Part shown: piece after piece, positions 11,670-24,683 of the stretch
Position numbering within the stretch: position 1 is the first letter of the stretch
Layout: every line of letters begins with the position of its first letter
Assembly: GCA_963922205.1 (NCBI GenBank)
Contig: CAWUHX010000374.1
Location: forward strand, 1-64,000
Length of the DNA: 64,000 nucleotides
Reading direction: 5' to 3'
Origin: Romanomermis culicivorax
Taxonomy: Eukaryota; Nematoda; Enoplea; Mermithida; Mermithidae
Program-made: the position numbers and the translations under genes
Notes under the pieces: generated by a model
What the model was told of the DNA's origin: nothing
What the model saw: the letters and a program-made list of their open reading frames with translations, nothing else
Databases searched by the model: none

Positions 11670-12640
11670 ACACACAAATAAATAGTTAATGTTTTTTCTA
11701 CATTAATTCACCCATTTTTGCAACAAGTTCATAATCAAAAGATAGTTCTCAATGTTGCAGCATCCCATAGCCTATGTTAGGTAGGTCATGACTAACAAAG
11801 ATGTCCAAACTTGATGCAATTAACACTCATTCTGATTTTATATTTACATGAAAATAGGTAAATTTTTTTCTTCTATGACCATTGCCCCAATATCTTTGGC
11901 AATCAATGCTTTCAGGAGCAAAAAAGTCATTTTTCCCTCAGACTTCGAAGCTCCATCGCATATGCTGAATGAGTGATTTTTTTCATTGGGGATACTTTTT
12001 TCTAGCTTTTTCACATAAAAAAACATCCGTGTGGAAAAAGATTAGAAAAAGCAGCTTGTTTATTTTAACATATTGGGAGAAGTTCAAAGATTGCGACTTG
12101 GAGGAACAAAAACTAAAGCAGAGACAAAAAAAAATGTACTTGGTGCAGTCTCATATACTTCGTTTTTTGATCTTTTCCTTTTTAGTACATCCATAGTTTC
12201 TGATTCTCTAAACATCACTGTTTTTTGTACAAGACTATCATGATTGGCTCAGTACAAAGATTTTTTTTGGTATCTTTGAAAAACAGACAAAGAGATTCTG
12301 TCAGTATTTCAGGTCAGGCAATGATATTCCAAACTCTAAATTAGAAAATACTGAAAGGTTTTTCATCTATGAGTGCTTCAGAAAAGTTCATTCACTGTTT
12401 TTCCCCAACTGAATAAAGAATTTTTGGAAATATAGAGAATATGAAATGTTTATTTTGTCACGTGCTGACTAATTTCGTCGAATGTCACGTGATTCACATC
12501 ACAATTTTTCGTTATGTTTTTTGTTACAGTAATTTGCATTAATTTTGCGCTTTGTGTTTATAATTTTCACATGCAATTTATGTGTGTACTTTTTATGTTT
12601 CGTTTCTGTTTCATTTGCACACATTTTATTTCCGTTTCGA
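11670..12640. other. AT-rich noncoding stretch
   Basis: No gene or family is recognised. Short open frames on both strands look like chance products of A/T runs. Confidence 0.5.
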
Positions 12641-15600
12641 TTTATTATTTTCTATCGCACATGCAGACTACGGTATGTACCCACTAGTCAAGAATTTCCG
12701 TTAGAGATAAGCTCTCCGAGCTCATCACTGTAATTGGAGCACAACGTGCACCTCTTATCAGTAAAAACTAGTGATGTTTCACAACGTGAAACGACTAGTT
12801 TGAAATTCTCACTAGTGACGTTTCTATGTTAAGCATGGAGAGTGAAAACTCGCCCCAATGCTTAATGTTGTGAACTGGAAAATGTCTATGTGACCATAGG
12901 CATCTTGTGCAACGATTTCCGCTGCAAAAGTTAGCTTAGGGGAGTGTTAACTCTGCCCAAGGCGTACTGTAGTTTATGGAGCCCTTAAAAAGGGCATGTT
13001 TCATTAGTTTGTCACTCATCATTGGGCCTAACTGGTGTTGCCTCTTTTTAGCCTTGCGTCTCTGCGTTTGCCGTTCGTCATTATTATCATTTTTTTATAT
13101 TTCAACTGCGTTTGCCGCTCGTCGGATAAAATTTACATATTCTCGCCTTCAGCCTTCATATACGTTACCACTACAGTAACCCGACCCTAGGAGCTCACCG
13201 CCTGTCGTCATTGATCAAAGAACCCCGTCGCCCTCTCCGAGGAAACATTTGATACCGCCGCCTGCCGATCCGCAGCTGCAGTACCCCACGCGGAGTCGCT
13301 CGGATTCCCGTACCCGTTCATCGTCGTCCGTAGGACCCCACGCTTTGACCCCAGAACCCACCACCCAGCACCGAGTAGTTTGAGAAAAGGATTAGTAAGT
13401 TTTCTCAGGGGTTATTATTGTTGAGGGTATATTTGTGGGAGTCTCCCCTAAGCTAGTTTCCCTTGGAAGTACCCTCAGTTGAGAAAGCCCTCAGGCCCTT
13501 AAGGTCAGGGCCAATAAGGGGATTTAGGTTAACAATCGGGTCCCCTACAGTACGCCATTCTGCAAAGGGCATCATTCCTCATAGGACTAGGGATTGGCAC
13601 CCCTGACCAGGCCGCGTTGTCCATTATTCTACAGCTGAACCCTAGGACAAGGCTGAGGTACACCATAGGTTTACCTGTGGTAGTACCAGCTGAGTTAGGT
13701 TCCCGAAACGAAGAATTATAAATGAAGCCACCCAACGGGGTCACAGCATGTCACTTGCAGTGTCATGGCCGTATTACCTATGGGATATGGTATGGGTTTT
13801 CCCATCAATGTGACTGATCACCCACTTCAATTTATGTGACATGGCTCCACTTCGTTTAATGTGACATGGCGAGGCTGGAAAATCTACCTTTAAGTCTGAC
13901 TTTACAGTCCTTAGGAACAAACCTTTTACCCTTTTGAGTGAGATACCTCTTTCAATTAGGTAAAATTTCGGTTTGAGTGGGGGAAACCTCTCTCAGATCA
14001 TGAGAATCTCTACTTGAGTGCATAAACCTCTCTCAGGTCTACTGATTCGCATTCCAAGTGAGATTACTGACCCTAAGGATGAAATTTTTGCCCTCATGTA
14101 AGTCGGATAGGCCCCCAAGCAGGTACACTGCCCCTCAGGTCGGAATAAGCCCTTATGTTCCAGTTTAGTGCCAACTCAGATAGCACCGCATTTGAGTAAG
14201 AGTTTATTTACTGTAGGTCGGGATTTGCCCCACATGTGATTAAATTAATGATTCTTGCAAGTAAATTATTGCCTTATGAGTACAGTAACACCCGTAAGCT
14301 TTAATTAATCCCCTGGTGTCCAATTTTCCCCAGAGTTGATTCCCAAGAGTCATACATTCCCAGAGTCAAGTAAATAGAGTTTTCTGCCTCCATCTCCTCT
14401 GAGCTTTCCTTTCCTTTTTCTTTTTCTTTCCATTTTTTTGGGCTCTATCCACTGCGTGTGATCTGATAGGTTACTGTAGCACTGTATGGCCTTTTGGTTA
14501 CAGTATGACTGTAATTTGCACATACTCTAACTACAGTATACCTGGGTACGGGTACTTGAGTATCACAGCCCATGAGGTTTTACAGCCCCTGAAGGTTTTG
14601 GGATCTCGGATCAGGAGATACAGTACTCCTTCCACTCTTGATTCTGTATGTCAAGTGTGGTTGCAATTTGTTATCTGTGTCCGGTATGTGTGTCAACACA
14701 CTTTTCAAAATTTTCTTATCTTCACAGGGCACTAGCCAAGTTGCTCATTTTTCCTGCCAAACAAGCCAAAATTTTACTGTTGACACATATAACACCGTAC
14801 TTAGCAGATCACATTGCTTATCTCTCGGGCCTCAAATTTTATTCTATTTACTTTATTTTTTATTTTCTCAGTCTCCTATGCCTAACGTGTGACCCAAGTA
14901 TCATAACTTTTTCACCCAATAAATTTTCTTATCTCAAAAATCAACTCAAATAAAAACTAATAACCCATTTACTTTCCTTTCTAAACAAAAACATTGAAAT
15001 TTTATATTTTTTCCTTCCTACCAAAAACAAATAAAACATTCTCTTTTCACTTCTATTCAAATTTATCAAAAAAAAACATTTTCTTTACCGGTCACACATA
15101 CGTCATAGTTGGCAACCCTTCAGTAGGTCATTTTTATTATTTTTTCCACTACTGTACGGTCTCTTCTTTTTCCTTCTCTCTCTAGGTAGTTGCATGTGGT
15201 GACGATCTTACCAATTGTGACCACTGACGTCAGCAACAACAACTTATTGTGTTGTTGTTATGAGGTGATGTGTCTTGGGCGACCCTACCTCTGACGTCCG
15301 CAACTACCTCACATGCTGCTGTTGCACTGAGGCATGACTAGCGGGGTCATGCCTCTGACCTCAGCGATGGCCGCCTAGCATGTGGCCATTTAGAGGTTGA
15401 TGGTTCTCCGTGTCCTCCCCCTGCGTCTGCAACAGCTGCATCCCTTGCTGTTGCTTTAAGGGGTGGGTGGCCCTCCTGCCCTACCTCTGACGTCAGCAAT
15501 GGCAACATAACAGGTTGTTATTGCGGGATGGTGACCATATGGCACTGTCTTTCTGACGTCTGCAACAGCAGAGGCTCGTGTTGTTGCACTAGGACTGGTC

Positions 15601-17896
15601 CGTTATTCCTGCTTCAGTCTTTGACGTCAGCAACAACAATGCACCGTATTGTTGTTCAGAGATGTGAGGCCTTACAAACCGCACATCTGGCATCTGCAAC
15701 AACTGCATCTCTATCATTGTTGCAGGATAACTGAGACTCAGCTATTACCTTATGACATCAGTAATGGCCATGCTCCGTGTTGTCGTAGCAGGGTTACTGG
15801 CCTTATGGCCCTATCTACTGATGTCCACAATGATAAGTCTCTATTCCGGTATCGGAATTAAGACATTACAGTCTTATTCTGGCGTCAGCAACGACCATGC
15901 CCCATATTGCCGTAAGAAGTCTGTAGCCATAGGCTCATACTTTTTGGCGTACATACAGCAATATGAGACTATGGCACCTACATCCCAGTTACCTCAGGTC
16001 AGCACAGAGTGTGTGCTGGTGTATATCACATCTTTTGACCTCATCACTGGGTTACTGTGGGTTTCCAAGCTGCCACTTGAGTCTTAGGTAATGATTGGAG
16101 TATTACTTTCACACCTAGGGCTCTTGTTTGAGGGTTGTGTTTGTGTGTCACTAGTGCCTGGAAAACATCAGTAGACATGCTCACTCAACCTGAGAAGCAC
16201 TCGGTCCGTGATACTGATCAAGTTGTTCGCCAGGGTAGCAGCACTGATGGATCAGCACGTGACTACCTTTCTAAGCTTTAACTGCAGGTTTGAACGGGTT
16301 TACACTCTGCCTAAGCTGAGTTGGTTGTTTAACATATGCAACTGTTAGGCATTTGCAGTCGGTACTGCCTGTGTCTAACAACTGCAAGGGTTGGCAACCT
16401 TCCTGTAGATTTGTTATCTAAATTCTCGCATTTCTTTCTCATCTATGATCTTCTTTAGTGTCCCTGCCAGAATAATTTGTCAGGAATTATGGCACAGCCA
16501 CTGGTTGGGCCTAAAGTGTAAAAGGCCCCTCTGTAATCATTTCTTTACACTAAAACGCCTTCATTAGCTGGCCTAATAATGTCTGCACTAGGGTCACCCT
16601 TAATCCTGAGTCCGCCTCCGTTGGTTGTCCTCATAGCATAATATGCCGCTAGTCCGCCTAAGCGAAGATGTTCGAGTCCACCAAAACACATTACAACTAA
16701 GTCCGCCTTAGCTCCTCACTTTACACTCATTTAATCGAGACAGACTGTACCCCTGATCTCAAGATGCGTTGAGCCTAGCCTCAAATCATAGGAGGAAGCC
16801 TGCATTTCCCCACCTCCATTTAGGCACAGCTGGGCCAAGGACCCCCATGCCACTCATTTACTGACTGAGTGTGTCAGAATAGCACCTCGGTACCTGGTGC
16901 TCTTTATCCCCAACTGGTGACCTAGCGATCCTCACTTCATCTCAGTGATTGGAATCCCGGCCCCCAGCTGTATATAATAATCCTGGAGAGTTCCCGTTCT
17001 GTTCAAGATGCGCACTCCCATTTTGGGCACGGTTGTAGAATACATGCGAATGTCATCCCCTTGGGAACCTCCTGTCTAGTCATAACACTCTTCAGAGTTC
17101 GCAATTGCTCCTAGTGAGTGAGGCCGATTGTGTAATAGCTCATCTCCTTTGCGTAATCTGGTGTGTAAACTAATTTTTTGCCTATCTATTTACACCCATT
17201 AAGTTTACTTTAAGTTGTCCCCCTTTACTTATTAATTCTTAAGCTACTCCATGTGCTACTCCTGGTGAGTAGGATGTTGTCGGTTACGAGCCCTCCCATA
17301 TCCCAAGGTCTGTAAACTAGCACAACAGACTCAACCTCCAAATAAAATTCCCTTTTCCACGGGTTTATCCGTACGTCCTCACATCGTGCTTTTCTTTTAC
17401 AGTTGGGAAACCACCATTTTATTCAAATTTATTTACTTTTGGTTCAAATAACTGGGTCTAGCCCCATTTCTTCACTAAAGTTTGGGTGTAACTTTCCCTC
17501 TCTTTACACTCGGGTTATCCCCTCTCTAAGTACATAGGTGACCAGATAAATTCCCTTCTGAGTCAACCTACCTTTCCCTCTGGCCGTTCTGAGGACTAAA
17601 ACCTTGTTCTTTTCTAGCCCCATCGTTAAGTGGTCGCTAGTTATTGTAGAGAACAAGAGTTACAGCCTCAAAATGCCGTCATGCAAATGATCTTGTAATT
17701 CCCGCGCTTCTTCACCACGCGACTACAAAAGTAACACTTACTTCACTTTCATGAAATAGAGACACCTAGATGTTCCTGTCGCCTTAGTACTAAGCTTAAG
17801 CAGACAAGTGAGCCCCTCTCTATTCAGTTTGATTGAATAGCTTCACAGGCGCGATTATCAGTCTTAGCTACCTTACAGGAAGACGAACTCTCAACT
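12640..17896 (+). other. Leader-like block of a truncated LTR retroelement
   Basis: This block is clearly less AT-rich than its surroundings and has almost no open frames. It runs directly into a gag fragment at 17897-18228 on the plus strand. The start holds a promoter-like TTAAAAAGGGC (about 12984) and a repeated CTGCGTTTGCCGYTCGTC (13061 and 13106). Degenerate repeats occur at 13930-14060 (TTGAGTG...AACCTCTCTCA), 15190-16010 (66-bp array, separate entry) and 16605-16720 (AGTCCGCCT motif). I infer a 5' LTR plus a long untranslated leader. No matching 3' LTR is present because the element is cut off at about 18230, so the LTR boundaries are unknown. Confidence 0.45.
15190..16010 (+). repeat. 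~66-bp tandem array with TGACGTCA sites and stem-loops
   Basis: A motif related to TGACGTCAGCAAC recurs at about 15225, 15292, 15355, 15421, 15488, 15553, 15622, 15688, 15752, 15819, 15880 and 15945. The spacing is 61-69 bp over 12 units. Three units keep the palindrome TGACGTCA exactly (15225, 15488, 15622). Units 1 to 8 each follow it with an inverted repeat such as AACAACAAC/GTTGTTGTT, ATGGCC/GGCCAT or GCAACAGC/GCTGTTGC. The arm sequence varies while the pairing is kept. Later units are degraded. It lies in the leader-like block upstream of a gag fragment. Confidence 0.85.
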
Positions 17897-18228
17897 ATGA
17901 AGTCAGAAGTTGATCTACCTTCACAGATTGAGAATAAGGTCCAAGCTGCATTTGAGAATGCTCTTGGACTGCTCAACCAAAATCTGGAGGCTATGAATGG
18001 CAGAAGCACTCTCCTGTGTCCAGCTTCATGGCCCCTCCTGCCTTTTCTGGTGCTTTTGGTGAGTCCATAATGGGTTTTATATCTCACTTGACCCGCTTCT
18101 TTACACTTCAAGAGGTAACAGAAGTGGATCATGCATATAAAATCGCGTTTCTGGAGTCTTGCCTAACGGGTCCCCCTCTCGCATCCTACGGGGACATTAG
18201 CAGTGGTACTCCGCAGCCTACCCGCTGA
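17897..18228 (+). pseudogene. Truncated retroelement gag fragment
   Basis: The reading starts at ATG 17897 (MKSEVDLPSQIENKV, a helix-rich start). It shifts frame near 18005 into a Gag-core-like stretch with APPAFSGAFGESI, FISHLTRFFTLQ and ESCLTGPPLASY. The pattern of Pro-x-Phe-Ser-Gly, then Phe-Ile-x2-Leu-x-Arg-Phe-Phe and Leu-Thr-Gly is that of Ty3/gypsy-type Gag. Similarity stops abruptly at about 18230, where unrelated AT-rich DNA begins. The long 5' block upstream would be its leader. Confidence 0.55.
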
Positions 18229-18229
18229 A

Positions 18230-20390
18230 ACAATGGAAAAAAATTATATCATGTTCGAGTTCGAATTTTTGATTTTTGATTTAAAAATTGTTTATTGAAG
18301 GTATTGATTGTGTTATTGAAATTCTATATGTTTGGTGGAAATTTGTGATTTTAAATGGAAATTACACGATTTTGAGATTTTTTTCATGAAAATTTATTTT
18401 TTCCATTAAAATTTTGAGATATCTGTTGAAAACAAATAATTTTTACAATTTTTATTGGAAATTCGTGATTATTGCATTGAAAAGATGCAAAAATCAGGTA
18501 TTGTGTAAAATTATTTTTTTGTTGGAATTTTTTGTTTTAAAGTTTTAAATGAATGTTTTTTGAATTGAATGGATATTCAGCCATCTTTTTCAATAAAATA
18601 CCAGCAAAACGACCTGGTACCACCACTTCCTCTACAAGCCTGTCAGAGGGTCAATTCCCCTGACCTTTGGTCCTCTAATTATTATTTTCATTTCCTAGAG
18701 TTCCTTGTTGCTAAAGTTGGTTCACTTTTTGTTAAGTAAACAAAACTGTCAAAAGGGTTTGCCTGGCATTATTTTGGTTCAAAAATAAAAATGAATGGTG
18801 TTGTTTTGCATAGATTATCCCTGAGGATGTCTGGCCATGCTGTGCCCCATGATTTATTCATTCTGGGTAAAATATTTCTTCAGTGAAAAGGTGACTGGGC
18901 ATCCCAGGGAAAAGGTATTGTTTTTTGTGTTTTTATTGTGATATTTTGCATACCTACCTGGTCCATTGCTGACAGGAAGGGTTTTGTCCTGGAACTGTTT
19001 GAGGACAGTAAGTGTTTTGTTGAAAAGACAGGTTGCTCTGTCTCTTTATCTTTTCAGTAGATTTCAGTGGTGTGCTTCTCACAGGGAAGAGTCTGAGTAG
19101 GACTGGCCTGAGTTGCCCTAGTCACCTGTGACTCTTATTGCAGGCCTGGGAAGAATGGTTAGGCATCCTTGGCACATTTGTATTTGTTCCCTAACTTTGT
19201 TTACTGTTCACTGTTTTTTTCCAATAACTTCTCTTCATTCAATGCCTTTAGCTAGGTACTCTGTTCAGTCTCTCCTTGATTCCTCTCACCCAGTTAGCAT
19301 CAGGGGCAGTACTAGGTTGGATCTCCCATGAACCCCACTCAATTAGCTGAGGGTATACATAGGCATCTCTTACAATAAGCCTAAAGAAATAATTTATATG
19401 GGTATGAGTGCCCTACTATGAAGAAATCATAAAGATCATAAACTTATGCAAATCTGTTTTCAACTAATTGCTGAAATGTTGAAAATCATTTTCAAGCCAG
19501 ATTTCACTTTTTACATATTTTCCTAACTGAGATGCTAGAAACATTGAAAGAAAATTGATTTTTTCGACATTATATTGAAATTGATTTCTTACAACTGATA
19601 TAGCCTTGCCAAATTTTACATCAGTGCTAGTGGATTTTGCAAATTTATTTGAAATTGAACATTGGATGCACAAATGGATTTTGACATCAGAAGGATGAAA
19701 ATCAAATATGCTTTGGTCTTTGTTTCATTGTACCACTTTGCTAAGTTTTCAACTGGATAGGAACTTTCTTCATGGCTTACCTGTAAAAGATATACTTTGG
19801 TTGGAATTAAGTCAACCCTTAATTTGATCGATTGGAAAATACTGATGAAAAAAGTAATTTCGATTAGTCCCACTGCTGTAAAATTCGTGACAAACATTCA
19901 TAGTGACTAAGCCATCACTTGGAAACATATTTGACAATTTTCTTGGGCAAATCTCCAGCATTCAAGGTGTCATAAATCTATAAATTATATATTTACACTG
20001 AAACAAGCTTTATTTTTGTTTAGATCAAATTCAAAACTCAAAGGAAAAAATGTTTCAGTAAATAAAATCTTGTATTTAAAAATTATTGAAGAAATATCAC
20101 TTACTGTTTGATATGTTCTGTGGCACTTGGCAACCAGAAATATGTTTGTTCGATTGAGGCATCCAATTCAGAATTCAGATTTCAACAGCTTTACTAGCCG
20201 CTAAAGCTAATGTGTGACAAAAACATCTAGAATAATGAAAGAAGTTCACTTTATTAACACAAGTCATGTGAAATTTTTTTACTTAGCCTCATAAGTTTGA
20301 GCTTAGGTTGCCTTTCTCTCAACTTTATGTACATGGAATAATGTCATCTGACAATATTGTTTGTTCGCATTAACAACCCTCTTTACCCAA
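18230..20390. other. AT-rich noncoding stretch
   Basis: No gene is recognised. Short open frames at 19464-19673 and 19616-19897 (minus) show no motif. The segment near 18605-18680 is locally less AT-rich and could belong to the retroelement block, but I cannot place it. Confidence 0.5.
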
Positions 20391-20399
20391 ATGTTGGCC

Positions 20400-20481
20400 A
20401 TCCCCCCCCCCCCAAACTCGATCGGGCCATGTACCCAACCCCCCCCCCAACCAATCTGTGTTTGCTACCCCCTCCCCCAGG
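20400..20481. repeat. Poly-C tracts
   Basis: Three C runs (about 12, 10 and 6 bases, with short interruptions) lie within 80 bases. They create a spurious Pro-rich open frame at 20361-20666. Confidence 0.85.
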
Positions 20482-20799
20482 CTGAAACCCAAGAATGTAT
20501 GCAGAGGTTGCTCCCTTTCCTAATTTACTTCATGCATGCCTGGTGTACTGTATTTTTCAAATCAAAGAAAAAATGCCATGCAGTTTGCCTCCCACCTTTG
20601 TGTAATTGTGTGCACCATTTTTTGTATAAGAATTTTTGCATATGCCCAAAATTTTTTTCCATATAATTTCCAATTTTTGTTGCCCAAAAGAAGACCCTAT
20701 TATTTGAGGAAAAATGGTGCTGTATGGGAGAGTGTCATGTCATGTTGTTTACCACTCATTACTGCAGCATTTTCGGCTCCAAGTGTTTTTTAATGTGCC

Positions 20800-21065
20800 A
20801 ACTGCCAACACCAAAACCTGATTTTTGGCACAAAAAATTTACAAGCATTTGTGCCAATTGGGGCATTAATTTTGTCCAATGATCTGACACCAAATTTTCT
20901 TTATTTTTAGATGTTCTAGTCTAGTCTTTTCTAGGCTCAGAGAAGTCAGGAGACACAAATTTTTTCGGTGCTTCACGCCTATATTAGTTTTATGTATGTT
21001 ACATGCACCTTCTCATATTTGGACGATTCTCCTGTGTATAAGTTGAACAAGCGAACGACTTTTCT
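20800..21065 (+). repeat. Interspersed repeat with GGCACAAAA motifs, copy 1
   Basis: The block from TTTTTGGCACAAAAAATTT through GCATTTGTGCCAATTGG, the TTTTTAGATGTT step, TTTTTTCGGTGCTTC and AAGCGAACGACTT is matched in the same order and strand by 32505-32720. The second copy is inside the 1.6-kb hAT-type insert. No coding capacity was seen. It is probably part of a non-autonomous element family. Confidence 0.7.
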
Positions 21066-23860
21066 TATAACATACATTACGATAGTGAGTCAGTTCAGTT
21101 ACTTTGTCTTCCCATCTGACCCACCTCCATTATTACCCGTATTTCTAACAGCTTGGTTAGCTAGCAGAGCACTAGCAGTCAGTATTTCAACGAAAATTAA
21201 GATTTTTCATTTTGTTTAATTTTTTCTCTCGAAGCTTGATATTTTTCAAACGTTTATCAGGGAAAATCTTGTCATCATTCTGGTCAAAAACACCAAGTAA
21301 TCAAATAGTGTGCTCCACTGCTCCTTCCTCCACCCCCCTCCCATCTGGCTGGCGCCTTATCAGCCAGGCTTGGCTGGACTCACGCACTGTTTTTTTTCCA
21401 CAAATGTGGAAATGGGTCAAATTTTTTTTCCACATGTGAAAAAAATTTTTTTTTCACCTTGAAATCCTCGTTTTTTCACTTAATGCTGATAAATGCTTAA
21501 TTTAAGTGTTTTTGAAATTGTTAAAGCATTCTGATAATCATTCTGATCTGATCATATGTCTCAAAAATTAGATTCAAATTTTGTGTTCATAAATCATAAT
21601 CTCTAGAAATTCATCGTTCGAAAAATTCTAAAACCAATATTTTCTCCATAACCTTTTATAAATCTGGCCAAAAAGTTATGAGTCAGAAGCGTAGAAATTT
21701 TCCAAAAATACTTTCATGAAGCTTTTGAATTGAATTCACATTAAGAACAAATGCTTCAAAAAGTTGAGGAAGTTGATGTGTGTTGATCTTTCTCAAAAAT
21801 CTATGAAGGAAAAAATGTGGATCTTAATTAAATATAAAGATATAATATGCAAGATTACCCATTAAATACAAAGATGATGAAAACTATTAATAATTAGTGA
21901 GCCCGGCCTGAGCTTGGTAATAAATAATGATTATTAATGATATAACTGGCACCAAGCGCCCGAAAACTTTGAGATTTGGACCTCCTAAAATGAACCAGAC
22001 TGCATGTTCTCATTAACCTCGAATTTTTCTCCCACATTTATGGACATACCTCAAAACTTTTTTCCACATTCCAGATTTTTTCCGCAATATAGTGCAGATT
22101 CTGAAAAAAATGAATAGCTCACGAGCTAATTCACATTTTTTTATCATGGGAAGACAGGGTCAGCAACCAAAAATCAATAATCTTATCAAAAAGCCAATGA
22201 AAAGATAGTTTTCTTGTATTTCATTTGATTTGCGTCAGTATTAGGCTTAAACCCAATTTTTTATATTTGGAAAGAAAATGAAAAGATTGGTAAATGGTAT
22301 GTGTAAATTTTTCTAAAATTTGATTTTCTAGAATGCTGGAAAATGAAACTTTCGAATTTTTATTTCTTAGACAGAAAGATTCAATTTTTCAGTGAGTGAA
22401 TTTAATGAATTTTCAGCAGGGTAGTGTAGCATTCAAAAACTAGGAAAGTAAGCAAGAATTTAGATTTTTTGACATGCAAGAATTTATACATGGACCCAAA
22501 ATGTTTTTATCACACAAAATCCAGAAAATTCGCAAAAAGGTTTAGAGAAAACAACTGTGAAAAATGTTGCGTTCATTCAAGAATTTGATGAAAATAGAGA
22601 ATTTTCCAGTTTTTCCACAAAGTTTTTCTGTAGTCCCACAACATTTTTGAATTCTGTGAATATAATTCGTCTACTTTTGGTGAATGATTGAAACATTATG
22701 AGGACAGATGTTGTTACTGATTGAAAAATCCAAATTTTTGGTTGCTTGGCTGATTTTTCAGTTTTTGTTATATGCTTTCAATATGATCTTTTGCCTTTTG
22801 TCCAGCTGTGATAAATGCTTGGATTACATAGCTGCAAAATGTTAGAAGACTTGCTCACAAAATATATGTTGAATTGAAAAGATTAATTTTGCATTGTAGA
22901 GTATCATTTTAGTGCTCATCTCAGCACTGGAAATTTTTTTCTAAATTTTGCTGTTTCATCTAAATTCATGAAACCTTTATAGGAATATGAGCTGGTTAGC
23001 TGATTGAAAACATGGGCATATTATTTAAGCCTGGGCATCATTAGGCTGGGAGAATCAATCATAGAAAATCATGTTCAAAAGAATAATCAAAAAAAATTTT
23101 GATTTGTTGTCTAGACATAGAGAGAGTGGGGGAAAAATCTAATAGATTTCTACATGTTTGATGATGATAAATAAAACAAATTCTAATTCTTTGTTCAACT
23201 TTCTCAGATAATTTTCCATTGCCTCGCCTCAAAAATAATTATGCTGTTTGGGAATAGCTATTATGAAAACTTAAAGAACTAAGATGTGAAAATGATTATA
23301 GTTATTTACATTACATTCTAAATCCCTAAAAATGAATATTATGCATGCTTTAGTTTTTTTCCTTATTCTATAACAACCATTAATCTATGTCACTGTGAGC
23401 TGATCACTATTCATGCTTCAGTTGTGGAGAGTCGAATTTTTGGGCCGAAGCGAATTGCATTAACAACATATGCTACCACACCTTTTCGGTTGGTTTCTGG
23501 TAAGTTCATTAAAATTTTAAAACAGGTCTGAGAATTTCAGTAGAACAAAAATAAAAAAATCACTTTTGGACCAAACATTCAAGACATTTTCCACAAAACA
23601 GATTCTGATGTAATATAGTTCATCTATCAGTATATTAGTTGTCTGTATCATTCTTGCATTTAGTTTTTTTGGGTGCCCATCTTTTCTGTCATACCATGCT
23701 AATTATAAAGTATTGCGTTCACTGTTCCTCTGTTGAATGTACGTATGTGGGGTTGTGTTGATTATTACTCATACTAACCTAAACTTACTACAGCTGGACT
23801 TAACCTGTACAGTTGCATGCTTCTCAAGCTAATAATATTGATTAACAATATTATTGCTAG
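21065..23860. other. AT-rich noncoding stretch
   Basis: Nothing coding is recognised. Local inverted repeats such as TTTCCACAAATGTGGAAA near 21396-21416 are short, and no flanking duplications were found. Confidence 0.5.
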
Positions 23861-24063
23861 CAACTAATTAATATACTTGTTTCTAAACTAATGCTTCTTG
23901 CAGCATAGTTTTCACCTTGTTGCTGGTAGGGCTGGTCCAGAGTGGCAATTGCATGGATGGTTTGTGCTGCATGTTGCTGCTCATTCAAATCACACAATTG
24001 CAACAATGTTGCCCACCTCGCCGCCAGCTCAGCCTCGTCCAACACCACCTCCATTGCCGACAC
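23857..24063 (-). CDS. Short unassigned open frame, possible exon
   Basis: This 68-residue minus frame begins MSAMEVVLDEAELAARWATL and continues with a Gln/His-rich helix-like stretch (LNEQQHAAQTIHAIATL). Its base composition is distinctly less AT-rich than the neighbourhood, which makes coding origin plausible. I do not recognise the family. It could be the first exon of a decayed transposase gene or chance. Confidence 0.25.
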   Translation of the reverse strand: MSAMEVVLDEAELAARWATLLQLCDLNEQQHAAQTIHAIATLDQPYQQQGENYAARSISLETSILISC

Positions 24064-24683
24064 AAATTATTTTGGATTTGGATTGAATTTGCAAATTTTT
24101 ATGTTATGTTAAATCAGTTCAAATAAATTTGGGTGCGTGTTTAATTCATTACTGCAACTACCATGTAGTAATATGTTTACTAACTCATATGTGCATGCAT
24201 CAATGACTGAATTGTTCATTAACAGCCCAACAAACCCATTCATAGTGTGGTGTCATTCATCAGAAAACGCCAATATATGGATAACAAAAGTTAAAATCAT
24301 AGACATTAGTATATTTTTAATAGACTAATAATGTAACACCAGCTACAACTATCTCTTCTTGTGTAAGAAATATGTCATCCTTCAAACACAGACATCAACA
24401 AAATGCTTGAAGGCAGACATTAAAAAATCAAGAAGCCATGGACACTTTTTCCTACTGTAGTCTTGTTTGTCAAACTGAAAATAAGAAATGACAGATCACA
24501 TTTGTACTGTAGTTGTAGGTTTTTTATTTATAGTATAAAAGAAAAATAATTAATGATAAAATTCAGCTGCATGGGAATTTCAAACGGAGAAACCATTAAC
24601 ATTCAATCAAAATCATGACGTTTCTAAATGGAGAATATATTGGCCTTTTCCCACACTGACAAGAGACCTCAAAAAGTGGTGAA

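Noticed and set aside
15190..16087. Open frames 15528-16087 as a gene
   Set aside because: They lie within the degenerate 66-bp array, overlap in several frames and vary with unit length.
20361..20793. Pro-rich open frames
   Set aside because: Generated by poly-C tracts; the frames drift into unrelated AT-rich DNA.
21390..21460. TTTCCACAAATGTGGAAA and neighbouring inverted motifs as element ends
   Set aside because: Arms are short and A/T-biased, and no distant partner or duplicated flank was found.
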